A stretch of 64,000 nt of DNA. Origin: Byssothecium circinans. Taxonomy: Eukaryota > Ascomycota > Dothideomycetes > Pleosporales > Massarinaceae. Below are positions 1 through 9,480 of the stretch, piece after piece; position 1 is the first letter of the stretch, and each line of letters opens with the position of its first letter. The stretch spans positions 85,808 to 149,807 of the forward strand of contig ML977039.1 of assembly GCA_010015675.1 (NCBI GenBank), given 5' to 3'. The notes beneath the pieces were generated by a model. The model did no database searches and was not told where the DNA came from. It was given only the letters and a program-made list of their open reading frames with translations. A program made the position numbers and the translations under genes.

Positions 1-2135
1 GACAGCGATGACAACGATAACGACGCTGATGACCACACTCCGCTGATGGGCGCATCAACACACGACGTGCGCGCCGGCGGCAGCTACGGCGGCACCAGCA
101 ATCTGTCGAGCGGCATGCGAGTGCCCCAGTTTGCCATGCAGCACCACTCGCAGACCAACCTCGACGACTACGACGTCAACAACCCGCCGTCGGTGCCTGC
201 CAGCCCCATCCTCGGCCCCGACACTACCTATGGCGATGTCATGCTTCCCGCCGATATGGGCACTGACATATCGCCCCTAGGAAGCAGGAACAGGTCCCGC
301 GATGTGCTCATCGACATCGGCGAGGAGCCTGTTTCGCAGCCCAACTTCGAGTCCTTCGGGTCGGTGTCGGCTTCGCCGCCCACGCCAGCCGATTTCCGAC
401 GCCGCATGACGATGCCCGCCGCTGAAGACGTGTGCTTCCCGCAGGAAGGCATGTCGGAAATTGGGCATGAAGACTACCTGCATCGACAAGACGGCGGGGA
501 TTCGCGCGGCCGTCGGCGCCGGCGCCGTTGGCCTGATCTGGGCGCCCTGGAGGCATGGTCGCACGAGGAGAAGGAGCAGCGCACCATTGAGGGCATGCGA
601 GCCCGCAAGGTGAGCGAGCCGTTGATGGTAGAAGGCCGGCTGCGGCCGCAGAAACGCCCATGGCACAGGGATGCTGAGGACGCCCCGTACCGCTTCACCT
701 ACTTCAACGAAGAGTTTGAAAACACCATCCACAGCCAGACCATCAGCGAGCTTGTCCAGCCGGGCCAGACATTCCGAAATCTCTTCATTCCCGATCCTCC
801 CATCATTGAGGACAGCACCGACGACGAGACCGACACCGACGATGGAACCACGCTCGAGCGACCAAGCATGAACGGCCTCTCGCACCCCGGAACACGCATT
901 CCCGCCAAATTAGATCCCAAGCAGACTTCTTCTAGGGAGCAGACACGCTCCAGCACTCCTAGTCGTACACCCACACCACGGCCGGGATATGAAAAACCGA
1001 AGCGTTATGGACCGCGACCTGCGTTCTGGTTGGATGTGCTTTCGCCCACAGATGCTGAGATGAAGGTCATTGCAAAGGCGTTTGGCATACACCCGCTAAC
1101 AGCAGAGGACATCATGATGCAAGAACAGCGCGAGAAGGTCGAGCTTTTTAAGCACTACTACTTCATCAACTATCGGACTTTTGAGCAGGACGAGAACAGC
1201 GAAGACTACCTCGAGCCCGTCAACCTATATGTTGTAGTCTTTCGCGAAGGCGTGATCAGTTTCCACTTTTCGCTTACGCCACATCCGGCCAACGTGCGTC
1301 GTCGCATCCGCCAGCTTAAAGACTATCTGATTCTGTCACCAGACTGGATATCGTATGCAATCATTGATGACATCACCGATGCCTATGCGCCCCTCAGTCA
1401 GCGAATCGAAGAAGAAGTTGACGATATTGACGAGGCCATCCTTCGGTCTTACTCCAATGACGGAGAGCAGGAAAGCAGAAAGCAGAGCTCGTCATTGTTT
1501 AACAATCCGCTCTATGAGAAAGAGCCGGATGAAAAGGCAACCAAAGAAGGCGGGAGAGATATGCTTCGCCGTGTAGGCGAATGCAGGAAGAAGGTCATGA
1601 GCCTTTATCGCTTGCTAAGTACAAAAGCGGACGTAATCAAAGGATTTGCGAAGAGATGCACCGAGCAGTGGGAAGTTGCGCCTCGCAGTGAGATTGGACT
1701 GTATCTGGGCGATATACAAGATCACATTGTCACCATGACTGCTAATCTGAGCCATTATGAGACGCAAGTGATAAGCTTCAAATTGGTTGACATCCACTGA
1801 CAGCCTGCAGGCTACTATCTCGCGCACACAGCAACTATCTCGCACACGTCAATATCCGCATGAATGAGCGACAGGAGAAGACGTCAGATATTCTCGGTAA
1901 ACTCACGGTGATGGGCACCATTGTCCTGCCGATGAACGTGGTGACCGGTATTTGGGGCATGAATTGTAGGAACACTGCTCTCATTGACCGCATGAAGTGT
2001 GACTGACACCTGGCAGGTCTCGTACCAGGCCAAGACATCGAGAACTTGAACTGGTTTTGGTGCATCACATCTGGGTTACTTCTCTTCGGGCTTCTATGCT
2101 ATCTCATTGCGAAGCGTGTGTACGGTATCGTTTGA
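1..2135 (+). CDS. CorA/Alr1-type magnesium transporter, 5' truncated by window edge
   Basis: Mg2+ channel of the CorA-Alr1-Mnr2 family, acting at the plasma or vacuolar membrane. The frame is open from base 1 with no in-frame stop, so the true start lies upstream. Exons: 1-1763, 1811-1965, 2017-2135. The first exon encodes a long acidic and Ser-rich cytoplasmic N-terminus, then the CorA core (around 1021-1400, containing PAFWLDVLSPTDAEM). The second exon carries TVMGTIVLPMNVVTGIWGMN, the first membrane helix with the GMN selectivity motif. The third gives VPGQD and the second helix, ending KRVYGIV. The first intron must be GC-AG (donor GCAAGT at 1764): every GT alternative shifts the frame into a stop, while GC-AG restores the expected ETLLSRTHSNYLAHVNI. 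The Alr1 versus Mnr2 subtype cannot be decided without the N-terminus. Confidence 0.93.
1764..1810 (+). other. GC-AG spliceosomal intron in the CorA gene
   Basis: A 47-nt intron with donor GCAAGT and acceptor CTGCAG. GT donors nearby (1768) do not keep the frame open. Splicing here joins ...HYET to LLSRTHSNYL, the conserved segment before the first membrane helix. Confidence 0.8.
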
Positions 2136-3077
2136 GTGTGTAGCATGAAGGGTGGCCCAATTGTGATTTCATGCAACACTATCCTCGCAATTAAAAAAAA
2201 AGAAGAAAAAGAAAAAAAAGGGGAATTTGTACATCATGTTGTGCAATAGATCTGGTCTTGCATATGCACGTAAACGGAGTCTTTGTTTTTTGTGCAGTCT
2301 CGATCTGCGAAGCGAAAATTGAGTTGGAGGGTAACCAGCACTTTCTGTGGTTCAAGGTTGGTAAAGCGTAACTAGATTATTCATACGACTATACTTTGCT
2401 TGATGTCATCGGAATAGTCACATTATGTAGGTTGCCACTATTCTCGATCGTAGAGGCCTGAAGACGACTGCATCGGATATTGCAACTCAATTGATGATGC
2501 TAGGGAGACAAGAGGTAATCAAGACATATTGGCGATTGTCGTGTAAGAGAAGTGCATATTTAAGCCGGTTAGAAACAAAGTTACCCCTAAGTGTTAGACT
2601 CAATGTTATCTGGGTATTCTAATATACTAGTATCTGTTCGAGCTATTGTCGAGACGTGACGAGGTACAACCCCTGCTATGATGCACGCGAGTGAAGACTG
2701 CGCCGTGGCTTAGGTCAAGAATTCACATTGGCGGCAAGCCAGCCGCCAAGTCAGGTTACGACCAGGCACTCAAGTCTACTATAGTGTAGGAATAATGAGA
2801 GTCCTCAGGGTGTTGGAGGCTGTAGAAGAGCATGCCGCATGGCAAGGTAGAAGTCTATATGGTCATGGGCATCGGATGTACAGCCGTAAATAGAGACCTT
2901 CGCCATGCTTTACAAAGTTTGAGCTTGAAGGAGCAACACATAACCTGCAATGTGAAAAGGAGATGTCCTTTCATACAGGTTGTTCCCAATGAAGCTAGCG
3001 CACCACCATGCGTCCCCGGCTTTCATTTGATCACCATGTGCTGTCAAATGTCCCCTCCCCCATCACAAGCCACCACA
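2136..3077. other. Intergenic region with an A/G-rich tract
   Basis: 3' flank of the CorA gene and 5' flank of CutC. A purine tract (A runs with some G) lies at about 2190-2222. The CutC frame stays open upstream to 2832 without a recognised domain. No other gene seen. Confidence 0.5.
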
Positions 3078-3746
3078 ATGCTTGAGATTGCATGTTTTAA
3101 CATTCAGTCTGCTCTCGCAGCCGACCAGTCGGGCGCCGATCGACTCGAGCTTTGCGCTGATTATGCCTCCGGCGGAGTTACTCCATCAGTCGACACGCTC
3201 CATCAGCTTTGCAAAACAACCACGAAGCCCATCAACGTCATGATACGACCCAGAGGTGGCAACTTCGTCTACTCGGACGATGAGTTTGAGAGTATGAAGG
3301 CGGATATTGCGAGCATGAAGGCTCTAGCAAGTGGTTTCGTTTTTGGCATCTTGGACGAGCAGAATCGAGTCGATGAAGTGCGCAACAGCGAGCTGGTGAG
3401 ATTGGCTGGGAACCTACCATGCACATTCCACAGAGCCTTCGATAAGATAGAGGATATGTCCAGAGCGACCGAGCAACTTGTCACATGCGGGTTTGAAGCG
3501 ATTCTTACGAGTGGAAGCCCATCTGGTGCCGTGGCCGGAGTGGACAAGGTCGCAGAGCTCCAGAGAGAGTGGAGAAGTAACATTACGTTTATTTTGGGGG
3601 GTGGAGTACGGTCTTGCAATCTCAAAAGCTTGTCCGAGAAGACACAGGTGCCATGGTATCATTCCGCTGCTATCACGGCCCCTGGCGAGACCGTCGATGC
3701 AGCAGAAGTCGAAAAGCTCGCACTTGTACTCAAATCAACGGTCTAG
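3078..3746 (+). CDS. CutC family copper homeostasis protein
   Basis: A single-exon protein of 222 aa, the usual length of CutC TIM-barrel proteins. It starts MLEIACFNIQSALAADQSGADRLELC, the hallmark N-terminus. Further CutC signatures are VMIRPRGGNFVYSDDE, FVFGILD, CTFHRAFDKIED, ILTSGSPSGA and ILGGGVRSCNL. I chose the ATG at 3078 because it directly precedes the conserved core and sits in the context CCACAATG. The frame is open upstream to 2832 and contains other ATGs, so a longer isoform cannot be excluded. The family is named for bacterial copper tolerance; its biochemical activity in fungi is not settled, so the copper role is by family name only. The gene is convergent with the downstream minus-strand gene. 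Confidence 0.9.
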   Translation: MLEIACFNIQSALAADQSGADRLELCADYASGGVTPSVDTLHQLCKTTTKPINVMIRPRGGNFVYSDDEFESMKADIASMKALASGFVFGILDEQNRVDEVRNSELVRLAGNLPCTFHRAFDKIEDMSRATEQLVTCGFEAILTSGSPSGAVAGVDKVAELQREWRSNITFILGGGVRSCNLKSLSEKTQVPWYHSAAITAPGETVDAAEVEKLALVLKSTV

Positions 3747-4085
3747 AGACATGCTATTTGATTCAAAACGGAGATCATTACAGTCTTCCAAATGTTACAT
3801 GCGTCCGATATTGAAGGCTCTAGGCGCTGCATAGCAATTGTAAGGGCCGAAATCTATTCCCCACTTCTATTTGCAAACGGCACTGACACGTTTGACGCAG
3901 TCCTCTGCAGCGCAACTCTTAGATGTTAAGAAGACCGGACCATCAATGGATGAATTTCCTAGGATTGCTCGCCTTTCACGTTCAGCAGAACCCTCCGAAT
4001 GCACGCATCTCGTCGCTCAGCCAGTGCCCGTCTCAGAAATGATCTGTTTTTCCTTTCATATTTGTTATTCCTACATTTCGACAGC
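3747..4085. other. Convergent intergenic region
   Basis: Space between the 3' ends of CutC (+) and the GPI protein (-). Short open frames on the plus strand look like chance; no gene seen. Confidence 0.4.
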
Positions 4086-4980
4086 TTAAAGATACAAGCC
4101 TACGACTTGCAAGAAGGCGGACAATATAGCCAACCCAAAAGACCCCGACCGACTCTTATCTCTTGCTGCTGCTGCCCTAGAGGAAGAAGAACTCGCTGGG
4201 CCTCGCTGACTTGTTGCCGTACTCGTCATGAGAGACGCTGAAGGCGTAATCGTTGTAGGTCCTGTAATCGTTTGCGCTGGTACCGTAGTTCCACTTCTAG
4301 TTGCTGCTGATATTGTTGTAGGAGCCGTAATGGTTGTTCCTCCTACCATCGAAGTTACTACAACAACTGATCCAATCTCCGAGGCTGGAATAGCACCCCC
4401 CACTCCTGTGCCCGTCTACAAGGTTGAGGAACAGAGTCAGTGCATGTCTCACAAGCAGGTCGTACAGTATTTTCCTTACAAATTGTGGCGGAATGGATAA
4501 AGTAGATGTATTCGGTTTTGCTGAAACGTCGTCTGCATACATGTTGCCTATTTCACCTCCTTCCTTCGAGTACTGTCCACTCAGTAAATTTGCCTTCGAG
4601 CCCTGTGAGACAAAATCTCCGGTCGTCAAAGAACCGTACGAACCGTCTGGAAACTGGTAGTTGGTCGTGAACTTGTCGTAACACATGGGTATGTTCAAAT
4701 TCCGAATGTTGACGCAATCGAGTGACTCGCGACAGCAGAAGCCGTCGGCTCGAGCAGAGATGAAGTTGTCCGGCCGGCGCCTCCGAAAATGTATATCCCT
4801 GACGGATGCGAGAAGGTCAATGTATAGAGTTTTCAAGTCGGAACCGACCGTAGGTGACTTAGTACCAGTTGCACCTGATGGATTGCATGGATTGCAGGGG
4901 TCGCGAGTCTCCAAAATCTCGAACTGAATGGCCTGCATTGCCGTTGCTAGGAGAGTGAAGAGCAAGAGCTTAGCAGACAT
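4086..4980 (-). CDS. Secreted, probably GPI-anchored fungal protein of unknown function
   Basis: Exons 4980-4480 and 4415-4086, with a 64-nt intron (GTAAGG...GTAG) between them. The start at 4980 gives a clean signal peptide, MSAKLLLFTLLATAMQAIQF. The mature N-terminal half is Cys-rich (DPCNPCNP, GFCCRESLDC, IPMCYDKFTTNYQFPDGSYG), which suggests a disulfide-bonded extracellular domain. The C-terminal half is Ser/Thr-rich and ends in a hydrophobic tail (SFGLAILSAFLQVVGLYL) preceded by a small-residue and basic stretch, as expected for a GPI signal. I recognise this as a conserved fungal family but know no assigned activity. The protein is likely a cell-wall or plasma-membrane surface protein. 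A longer start at 5025 is possible but would bury the signal peptide. Confidence 0.75.
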
Positions 4981-6042
4981 GGCGACTAGGATTTCTGGTG
5001 CGATTCTCCAGCGAAACGGCAACAAGGAGCTGCTCAGAGCATATAGGTCGCTCCTTCTGCACGCTTAGGGGGAATGATGTTACGGCGAGTATTAGCCGCC
5101 TCAATATGGGGACAATGGGAAGCAACAAGAACGCAAAAATCTCTCCCTGGGGGTAAATGTACTTATCTACGATCCTGAGCAAGCCCATGCAAAAACTAGG
5201 GTTGCGAGTTCATCATACGCCACATGCACTTAGAACGCCCGGCACTTTATTCCCTGTATTCCTCGCTGAAGGTATTTTATAGTTGGTCGTATTTCCTTTG
5301 CCTCGACGTCACACGGTCAGACCTTGGGTGAGGTATCTGCGATCATGCGGGGTCCTTTCAATGCGAGACATGGTCAGCGGATCAAAGACGAGTGAAACAC
5401 TTCCGACCCTTGTATTATCGAAAAGCCGGCAAAATCAGGCATCAGGTTACAGACAAACCGATCATCTTGTCACATGTTGTTCGCCATTTGCTCCAGACTG
5501 ATCCGCTTATCAAGGATTGTTCTTTCGAACGAAACCGTGAGCCGAAAAACACATACCTTTAGGTACCACTTCCCAGCTAGACCTATGGCGTAATACTACC
5601 CTGCAATGGTCTTAACTGGCCAAGTGCGCGTGAGAGCTTTTAATTGACTTTGTTGAGAAGACGAATACGGCTCGGCATGGAGACCTTGCAGGTGACATCG
5701 TCACAACCGCTGGAGTCTAATCCCACTCCAGCTAGTACACCTGTCAGCGGCGCTCTCTGGGAATCTCGGATGCTTTGTACCTGCAGCATAGTCCCACAGC
5801 TTGGAGATCCATGACTTGCAGTAGTGAACTTCCCTAGTAGGTATTGAGAATGCCCGTTGACCTTGAGTCGGGTATCAGCGAAATCGACACTTCTCACCGC
5901 ACGCTCGAGGGTAGCCAGGAAAGTCATCAATAAAGCCTAGTGCATATTTCCAATCATTTTGAAACTATCGCAACCGGAACGCAGGCATGCTGAGGATACC
6001 CAAGTACGGCTAGTTCTAGCTCTCACCAGTAAGCTTGTGAGA
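4981..6042. other. Intergenic region, no gene seen
   Basis: About 1.06 kb between two minus-strand genes. It contains only short open frames without recognisable motifs (for example minus 5640-5930). Presumably it holds the promoter of the GPI protein gene and the 3' UTR of the NTF2-like gene. Confidence 0.4.
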
Positions 6043-6784
6043 CTATTGCCCGTTGACCACGCTCTTCCCCTCCAAATCTCGAAGTCTGATCCCATCCACC
6101 AATCCTCTTTGCTGTCCTCTCCGCCCACCTCTACCTTCAGACCACGCACGCTGTTCTGCCCACGTGATTGGCTGTAAAACAAATGCGCCTAGCAGGCAGA
6201 AGAAGGTTGCCCAGAAGTGCCAAAGCCAGACCAAAATCCAGCCCGGAGGCACTACAAACTTGACAAACTCGTCCACCTGGTAGAGGTCGTTCTGGCTGGA
6301 AATGTAGTACTTGTCATCGCTTCGGCTGTGTTCCAACTTGAGGACAGATGTGAGGTTTACAGGTGCCCGATAGAAGGGAATGATCCAGATGCTGAAGACT
6401 TGAGAGATGTTGACGTAGAGGAGGAGATTGGGCTCATCATATGCTAGTGCACGTTAGAAAGAGAGATGACTCCTTGTATTATATATATAAAGAGCGAGTT
6501 GAAGTGACGCACCAACAGAATTGACGGTGAGATCGATTTTTGGACTCATGATTTTGTACCATCTATAGATTGCCTGAATCAGGAACCGCGAGTTGTCCCA
6601 ACTTCCAGTACGGCAAAAAGGATGTGTAAAGGAGGCATCTGGCGTGAAGTATGTTTCTATTGTTTCGCGCTGAATTGAGGGCGGCGATTGAGTGAGCAGG
6701 TGTATCACCCCAGAAATCTCTTTTGCTAGCAGACTATTAGCGAAACTTCGAGAGAGAGCATATGGACATACCCGGGTTTTCCAT
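6043..6784 (-). CDS. SigF-like NTF2-like domain protein with C-terminal membrane segment
   Basis: Exons 6784-6772 (only 13 nt), 6725-6513 and 6443-6043, giving 208 aa. The short first exon encodes MENP and splices to AKEISGVIHLLTQSPPSIQ. The NTF2-like cone fold follows, with YFTPDASFTHPFCRTGSWDN, FLIQAIYRWYKIMSPKIDL and LLLYVNISQVFSIWIIPFYR. A hydrophobic segment near the C-terminus (VPPGWILVWLWHFWATFFCLLGAFVLQPI) looks like a membrane anchor. All introns are short (46 and 69 nt) with good donors (GTATGT, GTGCGT) and restore the family's continuous sequence. The family is widespread in filamentous fungi. Its ligand or substrate is unknown and I do not assign one. Confidence 0.82.
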
Positions 6785-7030
6785 TCTAACGTCTATCACA
6801 ATCTAGCGATGGGGAGTACTCGCGAGGTGCGATGGAGGCAGGAGGATTGTCGTGTTTGTGACGATCATTACGTCATCCCTCTTCGGGAGCGCCAGCGTAG
6901 GATTCTCCTCACCAACATCGATACTGGGTAACCGGCGCTCGAGGTTTGACGGGCTTGTCTTATAGTTACGGGCCTCGGTACGAAGTGTAATCGGTCATCA
7001 TCCTCTATTCACTATTCATACATCTGCATC

Positions 7031-8182
7031 CTACTCCGCCTCATTGTTCAAGACCACAATCCCATACGGATCGCGGTCGACCTCACTAACGATCACATCA
7101 AAGTCATCTTCTGTCAAAGCCTCCTTGAGGCCCTCGTCGCTGCTCGCCTCTTGTCTGACTTTTGACCATTCCTCTACGATTGCATCCTCCAATTGCTCTG
7201 CCAACACCTCGCTCAGGAAACCCCGCTCTGAATTGCTGTGAAACAAATTAATCACCACCTGGCCCTTCTCAATGGCTGCGAGGGCTTCGTGGTGGCTCAT
7301 TTCACCCGTGAAGAGCAAGTCTAGGTCGAGATTCGAAAGGAGCGAGGCACCGGACCCCGCGCATATACCGACAGAGGATATGGTGATGTCGGATACCGAC
7401 GCATTCTGGGGTATGGCTATCGGGAAGCCTTTGGGGTTGTTCAAGCCGCGTCCTATGCGGTCGAGTAATGAGGGCAGAGTCTGCGGCTCTTGGAAGGTGA
7501 CGATGCGACCCATGCCTGCGCCCGGATGCGAGTCGAGTTCGGGCGACTGCGGGACGATTGGACGGCGAGTGTGTGGGAGGCCTGTCCGGGATGGCGACGA
7601 CTGCTTTGCAAGGCGCAGCTGCGTCTGGCTTGGGTGATGAGTGAGCTTGAACATGGGCGGTCTCAAGTCTTTGCCCACAGCAGGGTCGTGATGGTGATGG
7701 CCCTGGGCTGAAGCTGAAGCACTTCGATGGTAGCTCGTCTTCATGCCCGTCACAATATCAGCCAGCCAGTCGCCCAGTCCTCCCGGGGCAGCATCGAGTG
7801 CTGTATGCGGACTGTAGACGCTGATGCCATGGCTGGCCAGCCTCAGCAGCGTCTGTTGCTGTGTGTTTGCGAGGGTGAGCGACTTCAAGCCGCGGAAGAT
7901 GATGGGATGGTAGGCGACGACAATGGACGAGTTGAGGGCAATGGCCTCATCGGCGACGGCCTTTGTGAGATCGATGGTGAGGAGGACGGTGTTCGACTGT
8001 CGGCGGGCGGCCACGAAGGGGGCTTCGAGGAGCAGGCCGGTGTTGTCCCACGAGCTGTCGGCGAGGGCCTGCGGGTACAGGCGCTGCATGGCGCTGACCA
8101 CGGCCCTCGAGAAGGGCGCACACGTCGCGGTCGCTGCGCTCATGGTGGAGAAGCAATGGCGCCTCAGCGTCGGCGACAACAT
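7031..8182 (-). CDS. NIF3 family protein, probably mitochondrial
   Basis: Single exon, 383 aa, NIF3/YbgI-type di-metal protein. The N-terminus (MLSPTLRRHCFSTMSAATA) is basic and Ser-rich without acids, consistent with a mitochondrial presequence; a second Met at residue 14 could give a cytosolic form. Family motifs: SSWDNTGLLLEAPF, IVVAYHPIIFRGLKSLT, YSPHTALDAAPGGLGDWLA, SVGICAGSGASLL, LFTGEMSHHEALAA and LFHSNSERGFL. The His and Glu residues in these are the known metal ligands. The region around residues 155-225 is low-complexity and variable. The gene is divergent from the BolA gene with 146 bp between start codons. The enzymatic role of eukaryotic NIF3 is not established. Confidence 0.92.
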   Translation of the reverse strand: MLSPTLRRHCFSTMSAATATCAPFSRAVVSAMQRLYPQALADSSWDNTGLLLEAPFVAARRQSNTVLLTIDLTKAVADEAIALNSSIVVAYHPIIFRGLKSLTLANTQQQTLLRLASHGISVYSPHTALDAAPGGLGDWLADIVTGMKTSYHRSASASAQGHHHHDPAVGKDLRPPMFKLTHHPSQTQLRLAKQSSPSRTGLPHTRRPIVPQSPELDSHPGAGMGRIVTFQEPQTLPSLLDRIGRGLNNPKGFPIAIPQNASVSDITISSVGICAGSGASLLSNLDLDLLFTGEMSHHEALAAIEKGQVVINLFHSNSERGFLSEVLAEQLEDAIVEEWSKVRQEASSDEGLKEALTEDDFDVIVSEVDRDPYGIVVLNNEAE

Positions 8183-8328
8183 GCAAAGGGCAGAACGAGC
8201 AAGCAGTCAAGATGTGAGATGTGAGAAATCGAGCCAGACTTGACTTCCAACGTGCCCCTCATCCGCCGCCCCGCCATCTTATCAGATTCTGAGATCAACC
8301 TCAAAAGCAATCGCTTGCGGCCGGTGCG

Positions 8329-8759
8329 ATGGATCCTCGACACCAACTCTCCAACCAGCTCGGCAACCTTACTGTTGGTCCACACGACGAGATGAGTGCC
8401 CAAATGGACGTGGACGCTGCCCGGCAGCCTTCGTCAGGCGTGACAGCCGATGCGATCCGGGCAAAGCTGGTGGAAACGCTGGGGGCCACACACGTGCAGA
8501 TCGCAGACACGAGTGGTAGGTGAAATCGTGCTGTTCTGCCGTTTTGTCCAGTACTTGCCGGAGTGCATGCTGATATCGCGCAGGCGGGTGCGGGCAAATG
8601 TTCGAGGCCGTCATTGTGTCGCCTCAGTTCGCGAAGAAGACCACGCTGGCAAGACATCGACTGGTCAATGGCGCGCTCAAGGAGGAAATCGCCGCGATAC
8701 ATGCATGGACCCCGAAATGTCATACGCCAGAAGAGTGGGAAAGGAAGAAGTCCCAGTAA
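8329..8759 (+). CDS. BolA-like protein, Fra2/BolA2 type
   Basis: Exons 8329-8515 and 8584-8759 with a 68-nt intron, 120 aa in total. The BolA domain occupies the C-terminal two thirds: [32 protein letters not shown] and [32 protein letters not shown]. The RHRLVN motif and invariant His are the Fe-S/glutaredoxin-binding signature. BolA proteins partner monothiol glutaredoxins in iron sensing and Fe-S trafficking. The GGCGQ motif and the lack of an obvious presequence favour the cytosolic Fra2-like type, but a mitochondrial BolA cannot be excluded. The gene shares a short upstream region with the divergent NIF3 gene. Confidence 0.88.
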
Positions 8760-9311
8760 GCATCTTCACCTCCAAACGGTGCCTGTGCGATATCTGAACG
8801 ACATGGCGACGTGCGCTTCACGAGTTGGTCAGGGCAGCATGGTGGATGCGACTGTTGATTCGACACATCGCGATTGCTTCACTGCAAGTATGCACATCCA
8901 TATCACAGTACTTGTATATATAAATACTATTTGGTCTCTTCAAGACACTATCCGTTCATGACCCAAGATTCTTCCTCCGACCGAGGGACCGTTGCTGTGT
9001 GATATGTGACACAGGACACCATTAAAAGTCCTTTGCAACCACTCTTCAAGGTTGCTGAAGTCGTAAGTCGAAGCGAAGAATTGCAGCAGTGTTCGTCTAA
9101 TTGTAACATCTGCTGGAGAATTTGCAGTGCCACACTAGTTGATAGTGTACCGGATTAGTGACGGTCAAACTTGGAAACCGGGTTACCGTAAAGGATTCTC
9201 ATGCTCGCCTCGCCTCACCTTCACCCTGTCTGTCGGTGCCACGCATGCCTGCACGCATAAGGATACTCTAAACCGCAAATTTCTCATCAATTCCAGCAGA
9301 GCACCTGCAAA
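8760..9311. other. Intergenic region between BolA and tRNA-Asn
   Basis: 3' flank of the BolA gene and 5' flank of the tRNA gene. No coding motif seen. Confidence 0.4.
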
Positions 9312-9318
9312 TCCTCCG

Positions 9319-9330
9319 TGGCGCAATTGG
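9319..9330 (+). promoter_or_regulatory. Pol III A box of the tRNA gene
   Basis: TGGCGCAATTGG matches the A-box consensus at the T8-D-loop position. Confidence 0.85.
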
Positions 9331-9349
9331 CTAGCGCGTCTGACTGTTA

Positions 9350-9366
9350 CTCGTCCGCAGAGAGCA
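9350..9366 (+). other. Canonical tRNA intron (anticodon loop, 37/38)
   Basis: 17 nt between A37 and A38. Removal leaves the 7-nt loop CTGTTAA with the GTT anticodon. The position is that cut by the tRNA splicing endonuclease. Confidence 0.85.
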
Positions 9367-9381
9367 ATCAGGAGGTTCGTG

Positions 9382-9434
9382 GTACGTATTCATCAGGAGT
9401 TTCAAATTCACAGCGCCGACTAACAGTCCCTTAG
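9382..9434 (+). other. Spliceosomal-type intron embedded in the tRNA T-stem
   Basis: A 53-nt segment with donor GTACGT, branch-site match GACTAAC (9418-9424) with its A 11 nt from the 3' end, and acceptor TTAG. This is the same length and signal set as the mRNA introns in this window. Excision precisely restores a perfect 5-bp T-stem and the T-loop. The edges are ambiguous by one base on either side because of flanking G residues, but only this phase gives GT...AG. Confidence 0.8.
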
Positions 9435-9444
9435 GTTCGAGCCC
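9434..9444 (+). promoter_or_regulatory. Pol III B box of the tRNA gene
   Basis: GGTTCGAGCCC matches the B-box consensus. It survives the insertion because the last G of the insert replaces the G that the insert displaced. The A-to-B spacing is enlarged by the two insertions to about 100 bp. Confidence 0.85.
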
Positions 9445-9466
9445 ACGCGGGGGAGTCAGGCGTTTC

Positions 9467-9480
9467 TTTTTGGGTTTTTT
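9467..9480 (+). terminator. Pol III terminator T-runs
   Basis: T5 at 9467-9471 and T6 at 9475-9480, starting 12 nt after the tRNA 3' end. Confidence 0.75.

Larger units (their letters stand above)
9312..9455 (+). tRNA. tRNA-Asn(GUU) gene interrupted by two insertions
   Basis: After removing 9350-9366 and 9382-9434, all arms pair. Acceptor 9312-9318 pairs with 9448-9454 (six Watson-Crick pairs plus one T-G), with discriminator G at 9455. The D-stem is GCGC 9321-9324 with 9334-9337. The anticodon stem is 9339-9343 with 9368-9372. The anticodon is GTT at 9346-9348. The T-stem is 9378-9381 plus 9435, pairing perfectly with 9443-9447, with T-loop TTCGAGC. The first insertion (17 nt, after position 37) is the normal tRNA intron site. 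The second sits inside the T-stem, which is not a known eukaryotic tRNA intron position. Internal Pol III boxes are intact and a T-run terminator follows. The gene may be functional if the second insert is removed, or a recently disrupted copy. Confidence 0.9.

Noticed and set aside
2832..3077. Longer N-terminus for CutC
   Set aside because: The frame is open but shows no targeting signal or conservation-like pattern, and the family normally starts at MLEIACF.
9312..9455. Second tRNA insert as an archaeal-type bulge-helix-bulge intron
   Set aside because: I find no helix with the required 3-nt bulges at its borders, whereas spliceosomal donor, branch and acceptor signals are all present.
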